Origin: Pseudomonadota bacterium | GTDB lineage: Bacteria > Pseudomonadota > Alphaproteobacteria > Dongiales > Dongiaceae | NCBI GenBank assembly: GCA_021792365.1 | Contig: JAJYUT010000002.1 | Location: 310,001 to 374,000, forward strand | Length of the DNA: 64,000 nucleotides | Direction: 5' to 3' | In this document: piece after piece, positions 24,939-32,946 of the stretch | Layout of the letters: each line of letters starts with the position of its first letter | Position numbering within the stretch: position 1 is the stretch's first letter | Notes under the pieces: generated by a model | The model's input: the letters and a program-made list of their open reading frames with translations, nothing else | Databases searched by the model: none | What the model was told of the DNA's origin: nothing | Position numbers and translations under genes: made by a program

Positions 24939-26798
24939 CTATTTTACCGGCAAGCCAGCTTTCGCAAGGTCGGCTATCTGGCGCTCGAGAATGAGGGAAT
25001 CGCTATAGAAGTAGCCTTCTCGGAACTTCGCCTGCGTGAACAGCGGATCCATTTTCAGTGCCTGGCTGACCGCAGCCTTCGCGTGCTCCATTCGATCGAG
25101 GCGCACAAAGGCGGCCGCACGACTGAGGTAAGTGTCGGCATCCCAGGGACGGGGGACCTTTGTGAAGGCCTCGATCGCTTCCTCGTACCGCCCTGCTACG
25201 TAGTAAGCCCAGCCAAATCGCCAATAGTTGTTGAAATTCGGCGTCTGCCGCATCTCGATCGTCAACCACTCTATGGCCTTCTCCGGCTTTCCCGCCATGG
25301 TCGCGACATTCGCCAAATTTCCGAGCATGAACGCATCATACGGTGCCAAGGCGACGGCCGCCTCGGCCTCCGCCCAGGCGCGCTCGAAGTCGTGCTCTTG
25401 AGACTTGACGTAAGCCATGAGCCAATGACCAAGCCGTTTTGTCTGCGGTGAAAGGTTCTCGCCCGCCAAGCCCTCTCGCGCCAATTGGGACGCTCGTTTG
25501 AAGTCTGCCGCGAGATCATCGCTTTGCCAGAACCAGGCGGCCATATAGTACGCAAAGCCGAGTTTGATCCGCAGCAGCGACGAGTTCGGAAATTTCCGCA
25601 GTCCTTCCTGCCAAATCTGTTGGGCCTTCTTGAAGTCGCGCTTGGTCTCCGCGGCCATAAAGACCTCGTGACCCCGCAGGTAGTAGTCGTATTCGTTGAG
25701 GTTGGCGGAATCCGCGCCCCATGCCCGCTTGTATTCTGCGCGTCGGACTTGACCCTGTTCGCCTGTCAGCGAGGTGATGATCTTGCCGATCACCTCGTCC
25801 TGTAGGGCCCAAGGATCGCTACCGGCATTGTCATAACGCTCGGCCCACACATGCCGGCCCGTGCCCGCGTCAATAAGCTGGGCAACGATGCGCACCTTGT
25901 CTGCTTCCTTACGCACGCTGCCCTCGAGCACAAAGTCGACATCGAGTTCCTTGCCCACCTGCCGGATGTCAACGGCTTTGCCCTTGTAGGTGAAACTCGA
26001 ATTGCGCGCGACCACTGCAAAGTCCGGGAACCGCGACAGCATGGTGATGATGTCCTCGCTGACGCCATCGCTGAAATAGCCCAACTCCGGCTCGCCGCTC
26101 AGATTGTCGAATGGCAGCACGGCGATGGCCGGCACGCCGCTCGCTGACAGCTCGCCGCGCGGGTACAGATACCAGCCCACGCCCGCGCCGCCTGCCAAGT
26201 ACACCACAAGAACAAGCGCGCCGATGAGCCGGGGTCGGTGCCGAAGGTTGGCAAGCCACACCACCGCCCGCGGCCGCGGCGCTTTGGCGCCCAACAGCAC
26301 GCGAAAGACTGCCAGCGGCTCCGCGATGTTCTTGACGCGATGCTCGCCGAGCGACTCGAACTCGACGCCGACCTTGTGCCTGACCTGATTGTAGACGTTG
26401 CGGGTCGCTGAGATGCCGCCCGGCTCGGCCAGCTTTTGCACCCGATCGGCAACATTCACGCCGTCGCCGAATAGGTTGCCGCCCTCGGCCATGATGTCGC
26501 CGATGTTGAGTCCGATGCGGAATTCGAGCCGCTTGGCCTTAGCCACCTGCTCGTTGCGCGTCGCTATCTCCTGCTGAAGCTCGACCGCGCACAGTGTCGC
26601 CTCTACGGCGCTCGGGAACTCGGCCACCACGCTGTCGCCGGCGCTGTTGAACACACGCCCGCGATGGGCCGCAACCAAGCCGTCCACGACTTCGCGGTGA
26701 GAGCGGAGAACGTTGAGAGTCCCCTCTTCGTCGGCGCCCATCAACCGGCTATAGCCGGCGATGTCAGCCGCGAAGATCGCGGCGAGCTTCCGTTCCAT
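24939..26798 (-). CDS. Class III adenylate/guanylate cyclase with membrane segment, FlgO/TolB-like and TPR regions
   Basis: This 619-residue protein begins with a class III cyclase domain (about 1-185: ERKLAAIFAADIAGYSRLM with metal-binding Asp, NSAGDSVVAEF, IGLNIGDIMAEGGNLFGDGV). One membrane helix follows (about 190-215, LIGALVLVVYLAGGAGVGWYL). Next comes a FlgO/TolB-type segment (about 228-345, IAVLPFDNLSGEPELGYFSD and VDFVLEGSVRKEAD) and a C-terminal run of TPR-like helices (about 370-610). It probably makes cAMP in response to periplasmic or membrane cues; this layout is frequent in rhizobia and relatives. ATG 26798 starts the cyclase fold; ATG 26810 is also possible. Confidence 0.88.
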   Translation of the reverse strand: MERKLAAIFAADIAGYSRLMGADEEGTLNVLRSHREVVDGLVAAHRGRVFNSAGDSVVAEFPSAVEATLCAVELQQEIATRNEQVAKAKRLEFRIGLNIGDIMAEGGNLFGDGVNVADRVQKLAEPGGISATRNVYNQVRHKVGVEFESLGEHRVKNIAEPLAVFRVLLGAKAPRPRAVVWLANLRHRPRLIGALVLVVYLAGGAGVGWYLYPRGELSASGVPAIAVLPFDNLSGEPELGYFSDGVSEDIITMLSRFPDFAVVARNSSFTYKGKAVDIRQVGKELDVDFVLEGSVRKEADKVRIVAQLIDAGTGRHVWAERYDNAGSDPWALQDEVIGKIITSLTGEQGQVRRAEYKRAWGADSANLNEYDYYLRGHEVFMAAETKRDFKKAQQIWQEGLRKFPNSSLLRIKLGFAYYMAAWFWQSDDLAADFKRASQLAREGLAGENLSPQTKRLGHWLMAYVKSQEHDFERAWAEAEAAVALAPYDAFMLGNLANVATMAGKPEKAIEWLTIEMRQTPNFNNYWRFGWAYYVAGRYEEAIEAFTKVPRPWDADTYLSRAAAFVRLDRMEHAKAAVSQALKMDPLFTQAKFREGYFYSDSLILERQIADLAKAGLPVK

Positions 26799-26940
26799 GC
26801 GGCCAACCATGCGGCCAAGAGGATGTTTGAAACGACTGACAGTAGTCCCTTTTATCGCCCGAAGATAGGAAGAAGATTGCGGCACGGACGCATCCGCCTT
26901 CGCGAGCTCCGAATTTGCCTGACCTGTTGAGCTCGCGGCG

Positions 26941-26975
26941 ACGGAGAAAGAAAAAGGGGCCAGACGGCCCCCAGT
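26941..26975 (-). terminator. Rho-independent terminator of the three-repeat secreted protein gene
   Basis: On the minus strand a GGGGCC/GGCCCC stem (arms 26966-26971 and 26956-26961) with a four-base loop is followed by TTTTTCTTTC. It lies 27 bases after the stop codon of the upstream minus-strand gene at 26998. Confidence 0.75.
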
Positions 26976-26997
26976 GCATTCCTTTCCGGTCCGTCCG

Positions 26998-27894
26998 TCA
27001 GTTCGACGCGACCACCGGCATGCCGGCGTCCTTGGTCAGCTTGACCTTGACCTTGGACATCTCGCCGGCGGAAATATCGATGGTCTCTTTGCCCCACATG
27101 TCGCCATAGCGGGCGATAACCAGGTACTTGCCTTCGCGCAGCATCATCTTCGGCTCGGCACCGCGCTGCTCCGTCACCAGATCATGCTCGCCCTTCTTGT
27201 TCGGCTTGGCGCGGACCACCTGCCAGGTCACGTCCTGCGCGATCTTGTTCTTGCCGTGGAAGGCCGCCGGCTCGGCGTAGCCGGCATAGAGGTTCAGCGT
27301 GTACTCGTAGGACTGGCCGGGCGTGAGCGGGACCACCAGGTCGGCGGTCGTGCCCTTGTAGGTGGCGCGCACTACGTAGCCGCCGGCCGGAACGCTGAAG
27401 GTCGCGGTCGGCGCCGTCACGCTGTGCACGAGCTTGCCGCCGTCCGGCTTGCCCTTCACATAGGTCAGCATGTCCCACTGGACCGGCTCGCTGACCGGCT
27501 TGCGGCCCTTGGAGGTGATCATCTTGATGCGGATCTCCGCGAGGCCGAAGGTCATCGTCCGCACCACCGGCTCCTTGCCGACGGTGAAGGTCTGCTTGGC
27601 GGACATACCCTTGGCCTTGCCGAGAACCTGATATTGCCCCGGCTGCAGCTTGGTCTTGAGGACCACCGCCGCCTCCACCACGGCCGGCTTCTTGCCGGGC
27701 TTGCCGTTCTTGTCGAGCTTCGTGACGGTCCAGGAGACCGGCTCGGTGATCTCCTTGCCGTCCATGCCGTTGGTGGCGTTAATCGTAACCTCGGCCTCCG
27801 CAGCCGCCAGCACGCCGTTGCTGGCAGTCAGGAAGGCGGCCGCCGAAAGGAGGACGGCAATGAAGAACGTCGCGACGCGCGTCATAATCCGCAC
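26998..27894 (-). CDS. Secreted protein with three tandem beta-sandwich-like repeats
   Basis: This 298-residue protein has a clear signal peptide (VATFFIAVLLSAAAFL, cleavage near VLAAAEAEV). The mature part holds three imperfect repeats of about 65-75 residues. Each begins with a W in EPVSWTV, EPVQWDM or DVTWQVV; has GQYQVLGK, GGYVVRAT or GKYLVIAR in the middle; and ends in a strand pair such as VVRTMTFG, YEYTLNL or VKVKL. They resemble Ig-like or carboxypeptidase-regulatory-like folds, but no named family was recognised. It is probably a periplasmic or surface protein. Start GTG 27894 follows GGGGG; ATG 27885 is possible. It ends in a good terminator and is a single-gene unit. Confidence 0.8.
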   Translation of the reverse strand: MRIMTRVATFFIAVLLSAAAFLTASNGVLAAAEAEVTINATNGMDGKEITEPVSWTVTKLDKNGKPGKKPAVVEAAVVLKTKLQPGQYQVLGKAKGMSAKQTFTVGKEPVVRTMTFGLAEIRIKMITSKGRKPVSEPVQWDMLTYVKGKPDGGKLVHSVTAPTATFSVPAGGYVVRATYKGTTADLVVPLTPGQSYEYTLNLYAGYAEPAAFHGKNKIAQDVTWQVVRAKPNKKGEHDLVTEQRGAEPKMMLREGKYLVIARYGDMWGKETIDISAGEMSKVKVKLTKDAGMPVVASN

Positions 27895-27989
27895 GGTGCA
27901 CCCCCGAAAGCCAAAATATTGAAAGACTTAATAACCCAGGGACTCGTCTGCTCTCAAGCTCTGGTTCGCTCCATGGTCCGGGCAATTCA

Positions 27990-28730
27990 TTAAGAGTCCC
28001 TTACCCGCGCCCGGAGCCTGGCGGTCACGAACGCTGTCATATGAAACCGGGCGTGATCGGGCTGGTAGCGCCATTGCGCGCCGATCGGACAGGCGAGGCG
28101 CGCCAAGCACCCCACGTTGCTGCACGATCCAGGGTCATGCTGCGTTGCAACAACGTGATCGACGCAGCGGTCGACGTGGTAGCTGTCCTTGGAGAACGCG
28201 CTCACCGGACAGTGCGTCAGGCACGGCCGGTCCACACAGGAATCGCACGGGTGGGCCTGTTCCGCGCGCGGCGCATCGATCGGCGTGCGCAGCAGGATTG
28301 CGGCGCGGTACGCATGCCAGAGCCCGTATTCCGGATGGATCTGAATCCCGATCGGCGAGGAGCGGACCCCTTCCGCGCGCTGAGCCCAGCGCTGGAACGG
28401 CCAGTAGGGCGGCCCGTCGAATGGATAGAGAGCCGTGCCCTCGACCGATCGCGCGATGGGGTCGATCGTCTGCCGGGTCCAGCCGTCCAGCGGGTCGGCA
28501 CCCGGCAGTGCCGCGATAGCGGCGCCGCTCCTGTCCCACAGCTCCGAGCCAACATTCCCCACGAGGATGAGCGTCCGCGCCCATGGCGCCTGCGCCAGAA
28601 TGTCCCGGTCCTGCTCGCCGTCGGTTGCAAATCCCCCGCGCAGGCGCAGACCGTAGCGCGCAAGGGCGCCATTCAGATCAGCGTGCGGCACACGCGCTCC
28701 TGGACGCGGCGCCGGCCGCAAGTCTAGCAT
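27990..28730 (-). CDS. Ferredoxin-like 4Fe-4S protein (QueG-like C-terminal region)
   Basis: This 246-residue protein has a C-terminal cysteine-rich domain with two 4Fe-4S patterns: CDSCVDRPCLTHCPVSAF (about 160-178), then VDRCVDHV and SCSNVGCLARLACPIG (about 187-215). The N-terminal 150 residues lack a recognised domain but include ARTLILVGNVGSELW, similar to epoxyqueuosine reductase-like proteins. It may transfer electrons to a neighbouring oxidoreductase. ATG 28730 is 35 bases from the divergent HD-domain gene. It lies 95 bases beyond the next minus-strand gene, so it is separate from it. Confidence 0.75.
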   Translation of the reverse strand: MLDLRPAPRPGARVPHADLNGALARYGLRLRGGFATDGEQDRDILAQAPWARTLILVGNVGSELWDRSGAAIAALPGADPLDGWTRQTIDPIARSVEGTALYPFDGPPYWPFQRWAQRAEGVRSSPIGIQIHPEYGLWHAYRAAILLRTPIDAPRAEQAHPCDSCVDRPCLTHCPVSAFSKDSYHVDRCVDHVVATQHDPGSCSNVGCLARLACPIGAQWRYQPDHARFHMTAFVTARLRARVRDS

Positions 28731-28765
28731 GGCGGCCTGTGCGCCAACCTGGGGAGCATATCGAC

Positions 28766-29350
28766 ATGCTTGAGACCGAAACCGTCAGCTTCACCCGCAT
28801 GGATGAGGGAACGGGCGAAGAGTATCAGCTCCTCGATCGCCACTACAAGAAACTGGATATCGGGCTCGTGGACAACGTGCTAGAGCAGCTTACGCGTCTG
28901 CGGGGCGACACGATGGGCTACCAGATCGACCGCTACCAGCACAGCCTGCAGACCGCGACCCGCGCGATGCGCGACGGCACCGACGAGGAGATGACCGTCA
29001 TCGCCCTGCTGCACGACGTCGGCGACCTCCTCTCGCCGTGGAACCACTCCGACCTCGCGGCCGCGATCCTCCAGCCCTATGTCAGCGCCGACAATCACTG
29101 GCTGGTGCGGCATCACGGCATCTTCCAGGGCTATTACTTCTGGCATCACGGCGGCGGCGACCGCTTCGCGCGCGAGCGCTACCGCGGCCATCCGATGTTC
29201 GAGCGCACCGCCGAATTCTGCGAGCGCTGGGACCAGATGTCCTTCGACCCGAACTACGACACGCTGCCGCTCGAGGCGTTCGAGCCGATGGTGCGCCGGC
29301 TGTTTGCGCGCCCGCCATTCGGACCGCATGTCGCGGGACCGGCGGCATGA
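28766..29350 (+). CDS. HD-domain protein, possibly a PhnZ-like di-iron oxygenase
   Basis: This 194-residue HD-superfamily protein has the pattern DRYQHSLQTATRA, TVIALLHDVGD and a later His pair in WLVRHHGIFQGYYFWHHGG. The HD pair in LLHDVGD and the other His residues can bind two metals. In PhnZ and TmpB, HD proteins with this style of N-terminal HSLQ motif are mixed-valent di-iron oxygenases acting on phosphonates; other HD proteins are phosphohydrolases. Sequence alone does not separate these. ATG 28766 has GGGGAG upstream. A VOC-family gene overlaps its stop (ATGA), suggesting a joint pathway. Confidence 0.75.
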   Translation: MLETETVSFTRMDEGTGEEYQLLDRHYKKLDIGLVDNVLEQLTRLRGDTMGYQIDRYQHSLQTATRAMRDGTDEEMTVIALLHDVGDLLSPWNHSDLAAAILQPYVSADNHWLVRHHGIFQGYYFWHHGGGDRFARERYRGHPMFERTAEFCERWDQMSFDPNYDTLPLEAFEPMVRRLFARPPFGPHVAGPAA

Positions 29351-29730
29351 GCTTCGTGACCGGCATCGGTGGGATCTTCTTCAAGTCGCGTAATCCAACC
29401 GGCCTGGCGCGCTGGTATCGCGACGTGCTGGGCGTGCCGGCCGAGCCGGAAGCCGCAAGCTGGGCCTTCCCGTGGCGGGACCGGAACGGCGAGCCGGGTT
29501 ATACCGTCTGGGGCGTGTTCCGCTCTTCGACCAGCTATTTCGGCGATTCCGGCCAGCCTTTCATGGTCAATCTCCGCGTGTCGGATCTGGACGGCGCTCT
29601 CAGCCGGCTGCGCGAAGCCGGCGCGCAGGTGGATGATCGCGTCGAGAAGACGCTCGAAGGGCGGTTCGGCTGGTTCATCGATCCGGATGGCCGGCGCGTG
29701 GAGCTCTGGGAACCCGCGCCGATCGACTGA
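29347..29730 (+). CDS. VOC (glyoxalase/dioxygenase-fold) protein
   Basis: This 127-residue protein has one complete vicinal-oxygen-chelate domain: GIGGIFFKSRNPTGLARWYRDVLG at the start, FMVNLRVSDLDGAL in the middle, and GRFGWFIDPDGRRVELWEP at the end with the metal-binding Glu. VOC proteins include glyoxalases, dioxygenases and resistance proteins, so the reaction is open. It overlaps the HD-domain gene by four bases. Confidence 0.85.
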   Translation: MSFVTGIGGIFFKSRNPTGLARWYRDVLGVPAEPEAASWAFPWRDRNGEPGYTVWGVFRSSTSYFGDSGQPFMVNLRVSDLDGALSRLREAGAQVDDRVEKTLEGRFGWFIDPDGRRVELWEPAPID

Positions 29731-29900
29731 GGCGCCCCTGGCGAGCCATCCAGGTGATGTTCCCCTTCGGTTCGCCGCCGGGGCCACCGTCGGCCGGTGG
29801 CTGTGCGGCGGATCACAGACGCCACGCGATCCTGCCCCTAGCATCCTCGCATCCCTGGACCAGCGGCACTGCCGCCGGTCCGGGTTGTTTACGAGGAATC

Positions 29901-30071
29901 ATGATGCTGCGGTTTCTCAGTTTCGCGACGCTGTTTCTGGTGGCGATCTGCCTGGTGATCAGTGCGTCGATCGCGCTGGCGTCGGAGCGTGCCACGCCGG
30001 CACAGAACCCACACTGCGCGGTGCTCCCTGCCGATTGCGCTGTCGCCGGCGGACAGAACCTGCCCGGTTAA
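29901..30071 (+). CDS. Small secreted or membrane peptide
   Basis: This 56-residue peptide begins MMLRFLSFATLFLVAICLV and has a hydrophobic signal or anchor helix (about residues 3-27), followed by a short polar tail with two Cys (HCAVLPADCAV). GAGGAA at 29893-29898 is a suitable ribosome site, close to ATG 29901 (ATG 29904 is equally possible). No family was recognised. It stands alone between the VOC gene and the convergent regulator gene. Confidence 0.5.
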   Translation: MMLRFLSFATLFLVAICLVISASIALASERATPAQNPHCAVLPADCAVAGGQNLPG

Positions 30072-30083
30072 GTCGAGGATGCT

Positions 30084-31100
30084 CTACGCCCGGCCCGCGG
30101 CGCTGCGGCGCTCCGGCTCGTCCGGCACCACGGCGTTGGGCCCTGCCCGCTCGCGGCGCGGGGTCTTGCCGAAGAAATCGCGATAGCATTTCGAGAAGTG
30201 CGACGCGGACACGAAGCCGCAGGCGAGCGCGATGTCGATGACCGACATATTGGTCTGCAGCAGCAATAGCCGCGCGCGGTTGAGGCGCAGCTCGACGTAA
30301 TAGCGCGCCGGCGAGCGGTGCAGGTATTTCGCGAACAGCCGCTCCATCTGCCGGCTCGACAGGCCTGCCGCCTCCGCCAGATCCTGGCGGCTGAGCGGCT
30401 CCTCCAGGTTCTGCTCCATCAGCTGGATGACCTGGATCAGCTTCGGATGGCGCACGCCGAGGCGCGCAGTCAGCGCCATGCGTTGGTGATCGTGGCGGTC
30501 GCGGATGCGTTCGTGGATGAACTGCTCCGAGACGGAGGCGGCGAGCTCATGCCCATGCTGCTGGGAGATTAGGTTCAGCATCATGTCGAGCGCCGCCGTC
30601 CCGCCGGAGCAGGTGAAGCGGTTGCGGTCGACCTCGAACAGCTCCGATGTCGCCTCGATATCCGGGAAGTTCTCCGAGAAGCTGGCGAGGTTCTCCCAGT
30701 GGATCGTGCAGCGATAGCCGTTCAGCATGTTGGCGCGCGCCAGGATATGCGCGCCGGTGCACAGGGCGCCGATATCCGCGCCCTGCCGGTCGGCGCGACG
30801 CAAAGCGGCGAACACGTTCTTGTCCTCGTAGAGATGGCCGTCGATCCCGCTGCACAGGATCACCGTCTGGTAGCCGCCGATCTGGTCGGTGCTGCCCTCC
30901 GGCGTCAGCTCGATGCCGTTGCTGGCGCGCACCGCCTTGCCCTCGGGCGAGAACAGCCGCCAGCGATAGAGCTCCTTGCCGCTCGCCCGGTTGGCGAGGC
31001 GCAACGGCTCGATAGCGGAGGTGAAGGCGATCATGGAAAAATTCGGGACCAGCAGGAAAGCGATTTCCTGCGGCAGCTTGCTTGGCTTGGCTCCAAACAT
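30084..31100 (-). CDS. GbdR/GlxA-type AraC-family regulator
   Basis: This 338-residue regulator has an N-terminal DJ-1/PfpI-like domain (about 10-190: IAFLLVPNFSMIAFTSAIEPLRLAN, GALCTGAHILA, YRCTIHWENL and CSGGTAALDMML) and a C-terminal AraC HTH (about 215-315: EEPLSRQDLAEAAGLSSRQ, ALACGFVSASHFSKCYRDFFG). It resembles Pseudomonas GbdR, the activator of glycine betaine and dimethylglycine breakdown, in both domains. It is divergent to the soxBDAG operon 286 bases away, its likely target. ATG 31100 begins the conserved domain; the longer open frame before it is not family-like. A CdhR- or ArgR-type role is the alternative. Confidence 0.85.
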   Translation of the reverse strand: MFGAKPSKLPQEIAFLLVPNFSMIAFTSAIEPLRLANRASGKELYRWRLFSPEGKAVRASNGIELTPEGSTDQIGGYQTVILCSGIDGHLYEDKNVFAALRRADRQGADIGALCTGAHILARANMLNGYRCTIHWENLASFSENFPDIEATSELFEVDRNRFTCSGGTAALDMMLNLISQQHGHELAASVSEQFIHERIRDRHDHQRMALTARLGVRHPKLIQVIQLMEQNLEEPLSRQDLAEAAGLSSRQMERLFAKYLHRSPARYYVELRLNRARLLLLQTNMSVIDIALACGFVSASHFSKCYRDFFGKTPRRERAGPNAVVPDEPERRSAAGRA

Positions 31101-31278
31101 GGGCGGCGAAGAGACCTCTAGGGCGCCGGCTTCAAGAAGCCCACGGCGCGATCGGCAAAATCGGTGCCGTCTATAGAACATATCGCCGGATTTGTCGCCA
31201 GGAGTTTTTGGCGCGCGGAAGGATAGGAGAATCCAGGCCCGACAGGGCGTTCGCGCCGTTTTTTGCCATGCTAAGTCC

Positions 31279-31307
31279 TTGACCCTGCGGCGTTGAAACG
31301 ACAATAC
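31279..31307 (+). promoter_or_regulatory. Candidate promoter of the sox operon
   Basis: TTGACC at 31279-31284 and CAATAC at 31302-31307 with a 17-base spacer lie 80 bases upstream of the soxB ATG, in the gap shared with the GbdR-like regulator. The -35 is close to consensus, the -10 weak, as expected for an activator-dependent promoter. Confidence 0.4.
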
Positions 31308-31386
31308 ATGGCGCTCGGCCAAAGGACGGGGGCGGTGGGCTCGGCCATCCTCGCGGCCAATTCCAAGGTCTTGCCGGTAAGCCCTG

Positions 31387-32640
31387 ATGAAGCAGCACTA
31401 TTCGATTTTCACGCTGGCCCGCAACGCGGTCAGCTACCACGAGAACTGGACCGAGGCTTGGCGCAGCCCGGACCCCAAGCCGGCCTATGACGTGATCATC
31501 GTCGGCGGCGGGGGGCACGGCCTGGCGACGGCCTATTACCTGGCCAAGGAGCACGGGATCACCAACGTCGCGGTGATCGAGAAGGGCTGGCTGGGCGGCG
31601 GCAATACCGGGCGCAACACCACCATCGTCCGTTCCAACTACCTGTGGGACGAATCCGCGCATCTCTACGAGCATTCGCTGAAGCTCTGGGAGGGCCTCTC
31701 CCAGGACCTGAACTACAACGTCATGTTCAGCCAGCGCGGCCTGCTCTCCACCGCGCATACCGTGCACGACATGCAGGCGCTGCGCCGCCGCGTCTACGCC
31801 ATCCAGCTCAACGGCATCGATTCCGAGATCCTGGACCGTGAGCAGGTCGCGGCCTATTGCCCGATCCTCGATTGCTCTCCGAACGCACGCTACCCGGTAT
31901 TCGGCGCCAGCCTGCAGCGCCGCGGCGGCGTCGCCCGCCATGACGCGGTGGCCTGGGGCTATGCTCGCGGCGCGGACGCGCGCGGCATCGACATCATCCA
32001 GAATTGCGAGGTCACCGGCTTCAAGATCGAGAACGGCAAGGTCGTGGGCGTCGAGACGACGCGCGGCTCGATCGGCGCCAGGAAGGTCGGTGTCGTGGTG
32101 GCCGGTCATTGCGGCGTGCTCGCCGGCATGGCGGGCTTCCGCTTGCCGATCGAGAGCCATCCGCTCCAGGCGATGGTGTCGGAGCCGATCAAGCCGGTGC
32201 TGAACTGTGTCGTCATGTCCGGCCAGGTGCATGTCTATGTCAGCCAGTCGGACAAGGGCGAGCTGGTGTTCGGCGCCGGCATCGACACCTACAATTCGTA
32301 TTCGCAATACGGCAGCCCGCCGGTGGTCGAGAACATGCTGAACGCCCTGACGGAGCTGTTCCCGATCTTCGGCCGCCTGCGCTTCCTGCGCCAGTGGGCG
32401 GGCATCGTCGACACCTGCCCCGATGCCAGCCCGATCATCGGCAAGACGCCGATCGAGAACCTGTTCTTCAATTGCGGCTGGGGTACCGGCGGCTTCAAGG
32501 CGACGCCCGGCTCCGGCCATGTCTTCGCGCACACCATCGCGACCGGCGAGCCGCACAAGTTCGCCGCGCCCTTCGCGCTGGAGCGCTTCACCACCGGCTA
32601 CCTGATCGACGAGCACGGCGCCGCAGGCGTCGCTCACTAG
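31387..32640 (+). CDS. soxB: Sarcosine oxidase subunit beta
   Basis: This 417-residue FAD-dependent subunit has a Rossmann dinucleotide loop [19 protein letters not shown] (about 36-54). His185 in [10 protein letters not shown] corresponds to the residue that holds covalent FMN in heterotetrameric sarcosine oxidase. The C-terminal substrate/FAD part includes [15 protein letters not shown]. With SoxA, SoxD and SoxG it oxidises sarcosine to glycine with 5,10-methylene-tetrahydrofolate formation and peroxide release. The operon order B-D-A-G is the classical one. ATG 31387 is the typical family start. Confidence 0.95.
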   Translation: MKQHYSIFTLARNAVSYHENWTEAWRSPDPKPAYDVIIVGGGGHGLATAYYLAKEHGITNVAVIEKGWLGGGNTGRNTTIVRSNYLWDESAHLYEHSLKLWEGLSQDLNYNVMFSQRGLLSTAHTVHDMQALRRRVYAIQLNGIDSEILDREQVAAYCPILDCSPNARYPVFGASLQRRGGVARHDAVAWGYARGADARGIDIIQNCEVTGFKIENGKVVGVETTRGSIGARKVGVVVAGHCGVLAGMAGFRLPIESHPLQAMVSEPIKPVLNCVVMSGQVHVYVSQSDKGELVFGAGIDTYNSYSQYGSPPVVENMLNALTELFPIFGRLRFLRQWAGIVDTCPDASPIIGKTPIENLFFNCGWGTGGFKATPGSGHVFAHTIATGEPHKFAAPFALERFTTGYLIDEHGAAGVAH

Positions 32641-32652
32641 AAGGCTTCACCA

Positions 32653-32946
32653 ATGCTGCTGATCCCCTGCCCCTTTTGCGGAAAGCGCGACGAGCACGAG
32701 TTCACCTATGCGCGCGAAGCGCATATCGCGCGGCCGACCAACGGCGAGCAGATGTCCGACGCGGAATGGGCCCAGTATCTCTTCATGCGCAAGAACCCGA
32801 AGGGCGTGCATTACGAGCGCTGGATGCATGCCAAGGGCTGCCGCCGCTATTTCAACGTCGCGCGCGATACCGTCACGCACGAGATCTACGCCGTCTATGA
32901 GATGGGCCAGCCCGCGCCCGCGATTGAGCGGGAGAATGGCCGATGA
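32653..32946 (+). CDS. soxD: Sarcosine oxidase subunit delta
   Basis: This 97-residue subunit has the zinc-binding start LLIPCPFCGKRDEHEF and the conserved GVHYERWMHAKGCRRYF towards the end; these Cys/His residues are typical of SoxD. It is a structural subunit of the sarcosine oxidase heterotetramer. It begins 12 bases after soxB, and its stop overlaps the soxA start by four bases (ATGA). Confidence 0.95.
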   Translation: MLLIPCPFCGKRDEHEFTYAREAHIARPTNGEQMSDAEWAQYLFMRKNPKGVHYERWMHAKGCRRYFNVARDTVTHEIYAVYEMGQPAPAIERENGR

